Shown in pieces: positions 1-7,166 of a stretch of DNA of 64,000 nucleotides. This stretch comes from Flavobacteriaceae bacterium HL-DH10. GTDB taxonomy: Bacteria; Bacteroidota; Bacteroidia; Flavobacteriales; Flavobacteriaceae. A program made the translations under genes and the position numbers. The first letter of the stretch is position 1. Every line of letters begins with the position of its first letter. The notes below the pieces were generated by a model, which worked only from the letters and a program-made list of their open reading frames with translations, made no database searches and had not been told where the DNA came from. The DNA lies in NCBI GenBank assembly GCA_031826515.1, contig CP134536.1, positions 694,001 to 758,000 on the forward strand, written 5' to 3'.

Positions 1-104
1 ACCTCCCTTTTTTAAACATTTAGCATTTGAAAAATGTTATTATCGCATAATTTAAGGAATGGTTTTCTAATCGTTTTACACAAAAAAACCATCTTTATTA
101 AATA

Positions 105-134
105 AAAAAAGGAAGCTAATTGGCTTCCTTTTTT
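105..134. terminator. Rho-independent terminator, probably bidirectional
   Basis: A 6-bp GGAAGC/GCTTCC stem with a 6-nt loop is flanked by an A run on one side and a T run on the other. It sits just past the stop codon of the minus-strand MoxR ATPase gene and would end that transcript. Confidence 0.8.
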
Positions 135-140
135 ATAATT

Positions 141-1607
141 CTAAATACCGCTTATAAAGCTTCCATAAGGATCTTTAAATTGTACACCCTCTGCAAAACG
201 ATGCTTACTTAATTGCTTAAATTCCACTAAAGCCCATAGCACAAATTCTTTTACAAAATAACTATCCTCTATTGTTAAATTAGGTTGATATTTTCCCAAT
301 AAATCATCTAAAGGTGAAATAGCATCTAACACGTTTTTATATTCTTCATCTCGTAAATCATCTAGCAATTCAAAACCTTCTTTTTGATTAAAAAACCAAG
401 ATATAATATCATCATAAGGACTTTCATCATCTTGTTTTTTAAGTTTTTCAATCTTAGGGAAAAACTCAGGAAATAAACTTTTAACTGCCTCTGCTATTAA
501 ATTATAAGCTACAACTGCCGCTCCTTCCTGTTCTCCTTCATAAACCAGTTCTACTTTACCTGTAATAGAAGGAATGATACCAACAAAATCGCTTAAACGT
601 AGTATTGTTATTTCATCTCCAGAAATTAATGCACGTCTTTCTGCTGTACTTAATAAGTTTTCTAAAGCGGTAATGCTTAATCTCGCGCTAACGCCACTTT
701 TAGCATCTACAAATTCATTATCACGAGCTTCAAAAACAATTTGTTCCAATAAATCTCTTGCCAAATCTGGGACTATAACAGTTTGTTTTTGACTTTCTAC
801 TAATCGAGCTTCTTGCTCTGTAATAAGTCTAGCTGTTTCTATGTCTACTGGATAGTGTGTTAATATTTGCGATCCAATCCTGTCTTTCAAAGGTGTTACA
901 ATACTGCCTCTATTGGTGTAATCTTCTGGATTTGCTGTAAACAAAAATTGAATATCTAATGGTAGTCTCAATTTAAATCCTCTGATTTGAATATCGCCTT
1001 CTTGTAAAATATTGAATAAAGCTACCTGAATTCTTGCTTGTAAATCAGGCAACTCATTAATAACAAAAATACAACGATTAGCTCTTGGTATCATGCCATA
1101 ATGAATGACACGATCATCGGCATAACTTAGCTTTAAATTAGCCGCTTTAATAGGATCTACATCGCCTATAATATCAGCAACTGTTACATCAGGCGTTGCT
1201 AATTTCTCGGCAAAACGTTCGCTTCTATGTAACCAAAAAATGGGCGTTTCATCACCTTTTTCTTTAATTAACTCTGTAGCATACCGTGAAATTGGTTTTA
1301 AAGGATCATCGTTAATTTCTGAACCTTCTACAACAGGAATATAATCGTCTAATAAATTTAACATTAACCGTGCAAGTCTTGTTTTTGCTTGACCACGCAA
1401 ACCTAAAAGATTAATATTATGACGTGATAAAATGGCCCGTTCTAATTCAGGAATCACGGTGTTTTCATAACCATGAACGCCTTCAAAAGTGGTTTCTTTA
1501 TTTTTTATTTTTTGAATTAAATTATCTCTTAATTCATCTTTTATAGATTTTGATTGATAACCTGCATTTTTTAATGCTCCGAGTGTATTTATATTTTCTA
1601 TTTTCAT
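141..1607 (-). CDS. MoxR/ChlI-like AAA+ ATPase
   Basis: This 488-residue protein belongs to the MoxR/magnesium-chelatase-subunit-I branch of AAA+ ATPases, which act as chaperone-like motors working with VWA-domain partners. The ATPase core spans roughly residues 40-300. The Walker A region reads GLRGQAKT (residues 69-76) with Ala where the second Gly is usual, and the Walker B region reads CIFVINELPDL with Asn-Glu (184-185) in place of Asp-Glu. A sensor-1 like TANPED (224-229) and an arginine in KDRIG (near 243) are present. It is the last gene of a minus-strand pair, 73 bp after a VWA-domain gene, the classic MoxR-VWA arrangement. The substrate is unknown. Confidence 0.88.
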   Translation of the reverse strand: MKIENINTLGALKNAGYQSKSIKDELRDNLIQKIKNKETTFEGVHGYENTVIPELERAILSRHNINLLGLRGQAKTRLARLMLNLLDDYIPVVEGSEINDDPLKPISRYATELIKEKGDETPIFWLHRSERFAEKLATPDVTVADIIGDVDPIKAANLKLSYADDRVIHYGMIPRANRCIFVINELPDLQARIQVALFNILQEGDIQIRGFKLRLPLDIQFLFTANPEDYTNRGSIVTPLKDRIGSQILTHYPVDIETARLITEQEARLVESQKQTVIVPDLARDLLEQIVFEARDNEFVDAKSGVSARLSITALENLLSTAERRALISGDEITILRLSDFVGIIPSITGKVELVYEGEQEGAAVVAYNLIAEAVKSLFPEFFPKIEKLKKQDDESPYDDIISWFFNQKEGFELLDDLRDEEYKNVLDAISPLDDLLGKYQPNLTIEDSYFVKEFVLWALVEFKQLSKHRFAEGVQFKDPYGSFISGI

Positions 1608-1680
1608 CTTTTATATTTTAAGATATCTTGACTGCGCTCTATATGACACACTATTTTATCTTTATTTGAGTGACCAACTT

Positions 1681-2817
1681 TTAACTTATTTTATCCTTTA
1701 ATTCTTTTTTTCTATTTGTTTCGTAATCTTCAAAAATCATTTCACCCAAACCTTTAAGTCCTGTATAAAATGCTTTTCCTTGATTAGCATAAGTAAACGT
1801 TCTAACAAATTGCATTAAGTAACTATCTTGTGCAATCATAAATGTGGTAATAGGTATATGCAAACGACGTGCTTGTTGTGCCATAGCATAACACTTATTA
1901 ACGATATGTGCATCTAAACCATTACTGTTTTTATAATACTCGCCATTAGGTAAACGCAAACAACTTGGTTTACCATCGGTAATCATAAAAATTTGTTTGT
2001 TGGTATTACGCTTACGTCTTAATAAATCCATTGCTAATTGTAATCCAGCTACTGTATTGGTATGATAGGGTCCTACTTTTAAATAGGGCAAATCTTTAAT
2101 TTCTATTTGCCAAGCATCATTACCAAATACTAAAATATCTAAGGTATCTTTTGGGTAGCGCGTTGTAATGAGTTCTGCAAGTGCCATGGCTACTTTTTTT
2201 GCGGGTGTAATACGATCTTCTCCATAAAGAATCATACTATGGCTAATATCAATCATTAACACCGTACTCATTTGAGATTTATGCATGGTATCTTCTACAA
2301 CCAAATCTTCTTCAGAAAGACTAAAATCACCAATACCATTACTTATCTGAGCATTTTTCAAACTTTCTGTCATCGATACTTTATCTAAAGCATCTCCAAA
2401 TTGATAGGCTCTAAAATCGCCTGTATGCTCATCTCCTAATCCTGAACTTTTACTTTTATGATTGCCTTGTCCACTACGTTTTATTTTTCCGAAGATATTA
2501 TCTAAAGCTTGTTGACGAATAGCGCGTTCAGTTTTTGCAGTAATAACTATATCTCCATTACCATCTGGATTTATTTCTTCTTTTATGTAGCCTTTCTTTT
2601 TTAGGTCTTCAATAAAATCGTCAATTGTATATTCGGCTGTGGTAAGCTTATATTCTTTATCTAACTCGCGTAACCAATCTATGGCTTCATCAAAATCGCC
2701 TGAAGTATGTGTTATTAACTCTTTAAAAATTTCAAAAAGTTTATCAAATGGCGATTGATAAGGTGCTTCATAAGTTTTAAACACGAAGCCTTTTCTATAA
2801 GTTTTATTGTTTTTCAT
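1681..2817 (-). CDS. VWA domain-containing protein, MoxR partner
   Basis: This is a predicted cytoplasmic protein of 378 residues. The C-terminal half is a von Willebrand factor A domain with an intact MIDAS motif DISHS (about residues 190-194), a following Thr in the YHTNT stretch and Asp in FMITDGKP, so metal-dependent ligand binding is expected. The N-terminal half is charged and helical with no family I recognise. I chose the ATG at 2817; a longer reading would begin with TTG at 2835 and add six residues. It precedes the MoxR ATPase gene, and such pairs are known to work together in complex assembly or metal insertion. No signal peptide is visible. Confidence 0.85.
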   Translation of the reverse strand: MKNNKTYRKGFVFKTYEAPYQSPFDKLFEIFKELITHTSGDFDEAIDWLRELDKEYKLTTAEYTIDDFIEDLKKKGYIKEEINPDGNGDIVITAKTERAIRQQALDNIFGKIKRSGQGNHKSKSSGLGDEHTGDFRAYQFGDALDKVSMTESLKNAQISNGIGDFSLSEEDLVVEDTMHKSQMSTVLMIDISHSMILYGEDRITPAKKVAMALAELITTRYPKDTLDILVFGNDAWQIEIKDLPYLKVGPYHTNTVAGLQLAMDLLRRKRNTNKQIFMITDGKPSCLRLPNGEYYKNSNGLDAHIVNKCYAMAQQARRLHIPITTFMIAQDSYLMQFVRTFTYANQGKAFYTGLKGLGEMIFEDYETNRKKELKDKIS

Positions 2818-2905
2818 AGCTGTATAAAAATACAATATTCTTATACAAGATATAAATTAATGTAATTGGATTTATTTATAGTATAAAAAGTAAATTATAT
2901 AAAAG

Positions 2906-3583
2906 CTACTCTACACGCTTTAAACCTTCTAAGTTTTCAATTTTTATTTGTTTTCCAATGGTAGAAATATAGCCTTCTTTTTTAAATTGAGACAACACAC
3001 GAATAGCAGACTCGGTTGCTGTTCCTACAATGTTAGCAAAATCTTCACGTGATAATAAAATACTTAATGTTTTATCAGGATTAGCACCAAAACTATCATG
3101 AATATAAACTAATGTTTCAGCTAAACGTTGACGCACCGTTTTTTGAGCCATATTAACTATAATATTATCGGCTTCTTTTAAATCGTGTGCCATATCTTTT
3201 AACACATCAAATGAAAATTTAGAGTTACTTTGTAAATCACTAATTATTTCATTTTTAGGTATAAAACAAACTTCCATATCATTTAAAGCCATGGCTTGCA
3301 AATTTGAAGGTTCTTCAGTTATAAGCGACCGCTGACCTAGTAATTGTCCTTTTACAACCATTTTAACAATCTGATCTTTTCCGTTTTCGCTTAATTTTGA
3401 TAGTTTGCAAATACCTTTTCTAATACAATAAACACCATTTATAATTTCACCTTCTTCAAAAATAATTTCACCTTTTTTAATAACCTTCGATATTTTACAT
3501 CCAGAAATCCGTATTAACTCTTCTTTATTCAAAGACTTAAGCGAATTAAACTGTTTAATTATGCATTGTTCACACTTTCCCAT
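2906..3583 (-). CDS. Crp/Fnr family transcriptional regulator
   Basis: This 225-residue protein has an N-terminal cyclic-nucleotide-binding-like beta-roll (about 20-130), a dimerisation helix and a C-terminal winged helix-turn-helix with the recognition segment TESAIRVLSQF. Two cysteines in CEQC (residues 4 and 7) and one in SGCK (about 29) lie in the N-terminal region where FNR carries iron-sulfur ligands, but a fourth equivalent is not obvious, so oxygen sensing by a cluster is only a possibility. The start is placed at the ATG at 3583; a TTG two codons upstream is less likely. It lies in the minus-strand cluster with the kinase and response regulator facing the cbb3 genes, so it is a prime candidate to bind the palindromes found there. 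Confidence 0.88.
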   Translation of the reverse strand: MGKCEQCIIKQFNSLKSLNKEELIRISGCKISKVIKKGEIIFEEGEIINGVYCIRKGICKLSKLSENGKDQIVKMVVKGQLLGQRSLITEEPSNLQAMALNDMEVCFIPKNEIISDLQSNSKFSFDVLKDMAHDLKEADNIIVNMAQKTVRQRLAETLVYIHDSFGANPDKTLSILLSREDFANIVGTATESAIRVLSQFKKEGYISTIGKQIKIENLEGLKRVE

Positions 3584-3637
3584 AACCAATTTGATGTTTT
3601 ATAAAACTAACTAAAATGCACTGTTAAAAATATTCAT

Positions 3638-4477
3638 TTAATGTAAAACTAAAAAAGGAATATCGGTGTAATAACTTATTTTTGGCACTTTAGGATGAAA
3701 TAATATTTTTTGAAAATAGTTTAAATTTTTGGCTAACATTGCTATTAGATTTACGTCTCTACTTTTAACAAATTCCTGTATAGCACCTTCTATATGACTT
3801 TGAGTTAAAAAGTGAAAACTATGTTCGTTATTATTAAAATAATCATCTAAAAACGCTTTGTTTTTTTGTTGATCTTCATTTAACTCAACCCCATTTCTCT
3901 TAATATTTAAAACTCTTACTGCTGCATAACAAGATTCTACAATATCTGTCATGGGTTGTAATGTTTCAGCAGGATAGAAAAACGAAAAATCAGTTGGAAA
4001 CGCGATCTCTTTCATGGTTACATATTTGGCGTTTTCTGGAACAACTAATGTTGTACATTTTACTTTCGTAATAACGTTCCCTGTGTTACTACCAATTGGA
4101 AGTTTATTAATACCTGATGCGCCTCGGGTTCCCATTACAATATAATCTATCTTCTTTTCTGCAACCTGTTTTCTAATAGAATTAATGATAAAATTATTAT
4201 CCAAAATAGTATAAAACCTATGCTTTGGGTTTAACTGAGGTCTTTTATTTATGCGTTTAATAGTTTGTTGTAAATGCTTTTTTGAAGAATTTTTTAAAAC
4301 ACTTGAAACCGTATTATCATCAAAAACAGGAGTGTCTTCATGACATGTTAAAACATCTGAAGTGTTAACATGTAATAAATAAAAATTACATGTTGATTTA
4401 CTAAAAAAACGGAGTGCATACTCAATCGCATTCCATGCGTTTTCAGAAAAATCAGTGGGTATTAATATATTCTTCAT
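3638..4477 (-). CDS. Tandem-domain universal stress protein
   Basis: This is a 279-residue protein with two UspA folds. The first (1-150) begins with the typical ILIPTDFSENAWNAIEYAL segment and keeps the ATP-binding loop pattern GTRGASG followed by GSNTGNV. The second (about 155-279) is degenerate at that loop. Usp proteins bind ATP and help cells survive energy or oxygen limitation; the precise action of this one is unknown. It lies between the receiver-Crp regulator and the stand-alone Crp/Fnr gene. A Crp/Fnr-type palindrome at 4526-4543 and a matching minus-strand promoter element at 4498-4505 lie just upstream, suggesting low-oxygen induction. Confidence 0.9.
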   Translation of the reverse strand: MKNILIPTDFSENAWNAIEYALRFFSKSTCNFYLLHVNTSDVLTCHEDTPVFDDNTVSSVLKNSSKKHLQQTIKRINKRPQLNPKHRFYTILDNNFIINSIRKQVAEKKIDYIVMGTRGASGINKLPIGSNTGNVITKVKCTTLVVPENAKYVTMKEIAFPTDFSFFYPAETLQPMTDIVESCYAAVRVLNIKRNGVELNEDQQKNKAFLDDYFNNNEHSFHFLTQSHIEGAIQEFVKSRDVNLIAMLAKNLNYFQKILFHPKVPKISYYTDIPFLVLH

Positions 4478-4497
4478 GCTTATCTACTTGTAGAAAA

Positions 4498-4505
4498 CAA
4501 AAATA
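4498..4505 (-). promoter_or_regulatory. -7 promoter element of the usp gene
   Basis: The minus strand reads TATTTTTG, an exact match to the Bacteroidota -7 consensus TAnnTTTG. It ends about 20 bp upstream of the usp start codon, and its centre is 33 bp from the centre of the palindrome at 4526-4543. Confidence 0.6.
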
Positions 4506-4525
4506 AATGCATGAGGCTTAACGAA

Positions 4526-4543
4526 ATATGACCAATATCATAA
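4526..4543. promoter_or_regulatory. Crp/Fnr-type operator upstream of usp
   Basis: The sequence ATATGAC-CAAT-ATCATAA is a near-palindrome of the ATGAY-N4-RTCAT class. It shares form and spacing to the -7 element with the sites upstream of ccoI, ccoS and hemN. The position suggests class-II activation of the minus-strand usp gene. Confidence 0.6.
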
Positions 4544-4563
4544 ATCGCCCTATTTTTAACAAA

Positions 4564-5613
4564 TTAGGTAACTTGTTGTAGTTTATTTAAATCTAAAATT
4601 TTAATATTTCTACCTTCAATCTCAATGATGCCATTATCTTTAAACCCTGAAAGTGTTCTAATTAAACTTTCTGTTGCAATTCCTGCTACACTTGCTAAGT
4701 CATTTCGAGAAATTCTAATAACTTCTTCAGGTTTTCTGTTAAGTTTTTCTGCAAATTTTAATATGGTATTTGCTGTTCTTTTTTTAACAGAACTATACGC
4801 CATTTGTAATAAATGGTCTTTTACATCGGTAAGATCTTCTGTTAATAATTGAATAAGTTCTAAGGTTACGTTATGATTGCTATTAAGCACTTCTTTTAGT
4901 TCACTTTTAGAAACACTTATTAACGTAGTTTCTTTTATGGCAGTTGTTGTTTCTTGATATACAGTATTTTGAGTAAATGAGGTGAAACCAAATAAATCGT
5001 CTTCTTTATATAATGCCGTTGTTAGGTCCTTTCCTTGCTCATCAAACTTATGAGATTTTACTAAACCTTTAGATATTAAAAAAATATAATTTGAATTTTG
5101 ACCTTCCTCATATATAACATCTCCTTTTACATAGTCTACTGCATCCCCATTATCATCAAAAAAATTCTTAAGATCATTAAGTGTTCTAATATCATTTTCA
5201 TCAGAAACAACCTCTTCTTTTTCTTCACTAATATCTTTCAGGATAGCAGCCTTTGCCAACCTACTTTCTATAGCACTTATAAGTTCTTCTTCTTCAAAGG
5301 GCTTCGTTATATAATCATCGGCACCTAAATCCATCCCTTTTCTTACATCTTTGCGTTCTGTTTTTGCAGATAAAAATATAAAAGGAATATGTTTAGTACT
5401 TTCGTTATTTGCTAAGGTTTTTAAAACACCATACCCATCAAGTTCTGGCATCATAATATCACAAATAATAATATTAGGCAAATATTTTATTGCTGTTTCT
5501 GAACCAACTTTTCCATTGGGTGCGGTTATAACTTCATAATTAGATAGTTCTAATAATTCTGCTGTATTCTCTCTTAAAACAACATCATCTTCTATCAGTA
5601 ATATTTTCTTCAT
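4564..5613 (-). CDS. Response regulator: receiver domain fused to Crp/Fnr-type regulator
   Basis: This 349-residue protein starts with a receiver domain (1-120) holding the acidic pair at 9-10, phospho-acceptor Asp52 in CDIMMPELDG and the conserved Lys in ITKPFEEEE. A linker is followed by a cNMP-binding beta-roll (about 155-275) and a winged helix-turn-helix whose recognition stretch ATESLIRTLSGFKDNG closely resembles that of the separate Crp/Fnr protein nearby. The fusion would let one protein do the work that FixJ and FixK share in rhizobia. It lies 93 bp downstream of a PAS histidine kinase gene on the same strand, so the two most likely form a two-component pair. Which DNA sites it binds is inferred, not shown. 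Confidence 0.9.
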   Translation of the reverse strand: MKKILLIEDDVVLRENTAELLELSNYEVITAPNGKVGSETAIKYLPNIIICDIMMPELDGYGVLKTLANNESTKHIPFIFLSAKTERKDVRKGMDLGADDYITKPFEEEELISAIESRLAKAAILKDISEEKEEVVSDENDIRTLNDLKNFFDDNGDAVDYVKGDVIYEEGQNSNYIFLISKGLVKSHKFDEQGKDLTTALYKEDDLFGFTSFTQNTVYQETTTAIKETTLISVSKSELKEVLNSNHNVTLELIQLLTEDLTDVKDHLLQMAYSSVKKRTANTILKFAEKLNRKPEEVIRISRNDLASVAGIATESLIRTLSGFKDNGIIEIEGRNIKILDLNKLQQVT

Positions 5614-5706
5614 CTATTTATTTTTATTCGCTTTTTAATGGTCAGATGTAACTTCCATATAATCATCATTTAGGTTAATTATATTTTAGTCATGAATATT
5701 TCATTA

Positions 5707-6945
5707 TTAGGCTTTATTTTTTAATATAATTGTAAATGTACTTCCTTTATTTTCTTCACTTACAAAACTTATAGTACCTCCTAAGTTTTCTAAATGACTT
5801 TTAACAATATTAAGTCCAATACCTGTTCCTTGAGCAAGTAAGGCGTTTTCTGCTCTAAAATACCGATTGAATATACTTTTTTGATCTTTGATAGGAATAC
5901 CTATACCATTATCTTTTATTTTAAACGTTGTATGTGTTTCATCTTGTTTTATATTAATATCTACAACCGTATTTTCAGACGAATACTTTATGGCGTTATT
6001 TACCAAATTTGATAATGCCAATTCTACAATTTTCTCATCTTGATATAAAGAGATGTCATCTATATTCTCTGGGTAATTTATTTTCTGACCTTCTTTTAAA
6101 AGCATATTCGTATTATACACAACTTCATTAACTACTTTGCTTAATTTAAAAGTAGTTAACTTATAATTCATTTTTCCTGTTTCTAATTTTTCAATAGATA
6201 AAAAATCATTTAATATATTATTAAGGTAGTGTACTTTATCTGAAATTGTTTTTATATGCTTATCTCTTTTTTCTTGTTGTTCTGTTAATTTATATTTACT
6301 TAACAACATAGAAGATGTTAAAATACCACTTAAAGGTGTTTTAAATTCGTGAGAAACTAACGATAAGAATTTTGTTTTTAATTCATTAAGTTCTTTTTCT
6401 CTTTTAAGTGCACTACTAATTTTATCTTGAGCTTCAATACGTTTCTTAATTTCGGCATCGCGGTCAATATTTACTATTTTTAATTTTTCAACAGTATTGC
6501 TTAACTCATTAGTACGCTCCTGTACTTTTTTCTCTAACTTCGTATTTAACTCTAATAATTCTAATTCTTGTTGCTTACGTATTGATATGTCTATAACCAA
6601 AGTCATTATATAAACATCCCCATCAATTTCTAAAGGGTTTAAACCTGCTTCTACAGGAAATATAGAACCATCTTTACGAGCACCATACAAGTCTCTACCA
6701 CGTCCCATTTTCCGACTCTCTTTATTCTTCATAAAACCATCAAAATGGGCACCATGATTTGCATGATACGTTTTAGGAATTAAAACATTAAGATGTTGAT
6801 TGATTAACTCTTCTTTAGTGTAGCCAAACATAGTTTCAGAAGACTTATTTGTTGCCACAATTTTCTGGTCTTTATCTACTACAATAACTCCTTCTGAAAC
6901 AGCCTCAAAAAGCACATTAAAAACATTATCATCATTTTGAAACAT
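5707..6945 (-). CDS. Soluble PAS-domain sensor histidine kinase, FixL-like
   Basis: This 412-residue kinase has no membrane segment. An N-terminal PAS domain (about 8-122) is followed by a coiled coil (125-190), a HisKA domain with phospho-acceptor His199 in SLVSHEFKTP, and an HATPase domain with N box NLVNNAIKYSS, G1 DNGIGI and G2 GTGIGLNIV. In the PAS domain, the segment YHANHGAHF places His64 where FixL keeps its proximal haem ligand, and Arg84 in GRGRDLYGARKDG aligns with the FixL oxygen-responsive arginine. I infer possible haem-based oxygen sensing, but many non-haem PAS domains share parts of this motif. It is divergent from ccoI and upstream of the receiver-Crp gene. Confidence 0.88.
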   Translation of the reverse strand: MFQNDDNVFNVLFEAVSEGVIVVDKDQKIVATNKSSETMFGYTKEELINQHLNVLIPKTYHANHGAHFDGFMKNKESRKMGRGRDLYGARKDGSIFPVEAGLNPLEIDGDVYIMTLVIDISIRKQQELELLELNTKLEKKVQERTNELSNTVEKLKIVNIDRDAEIKKRIEAQDKISSALKREKELNELKTKFLSLVSHEFKTPLSGILTSSMLLSKYKLTEQQEKRDKHIKTISDKVHYLNNILNDFLSIEKLETGKMNYKLTTFKLSKVVNEVVYNTNMLLKEGQKINYPENIDDISLYQDEKIVELALSNLVNNAIKYSSENTVVDINIKQDETHTTFKIKDNGIGIPIKDQKSIFNRYFRAENALLAQGTGIGLNIVKSHLENLGGTISFVSEENKGSTFTIILKNKA

Positions 6946-7096
6946 TAGCCAATAAATTTGTAAGATTTAAAAAAAAGTATTAATGTTATAAATATTACTC
7001 CTTTATTTAAAGGAATTTTTAAATTAAAATACCGATTTACAGATGGGTTACAATGTTTCATATTAAATATTCTTGTTTTGTAAAATTAAGTAAAAC

Positions 7097-7110
7097 ATGA
7101 TAAATATCAT
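7097..7110. promoter_or_regulatory. Crp/Fnr-type operator upstream of ccoI
   Basis: ATGAT-AAAT-ATCAT has perfect 5-bp arms around a 4-bp spacer. Its centre is 33 bp upstream of the centre of a promoter-like CACTTTTG at 7133-7140, which places it near -41 of the predicted ccoI transcript. Confidence 0.7.
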
Positions 7111-7132
7111 ATTTATAAAGCACATCTTTTTT

Positions 7133-7140
7133 CACTTTTG
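7133..7140 (+). promoter_or_regulatory. -7 promoter element of ccoI
   Basis: CACTTTTG matches TAnnTTTG at five of six fixed positions and lies 26 bp upstream of the ccoI start codon, at the same distance from its operator as in the three related promoters. Confidence 0.5.
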
Positions 7141-7166
7141 GACTAGGTATAAATGAGCAAATAATA

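Noticed and set aside
2818-2835. TTG start for the VWA gene at 2835
   Set aside because: An ATG lies six codons downstream, and the extra residues carry no family feature.
6946-7080. Crp/Fnr site controlling the histidine kinase on the minus strand
   Set aside because: The palindrome at 7097-7110 is correctly spaced only for ccoI; no -7-like element lies at 33 bp on the minus strand.
7152-7163. Three-codon mini-ORF before ccoI as an attenuating upstream ORF
   Set aside because: It is too short to support a function and there is no hairpin next to it.
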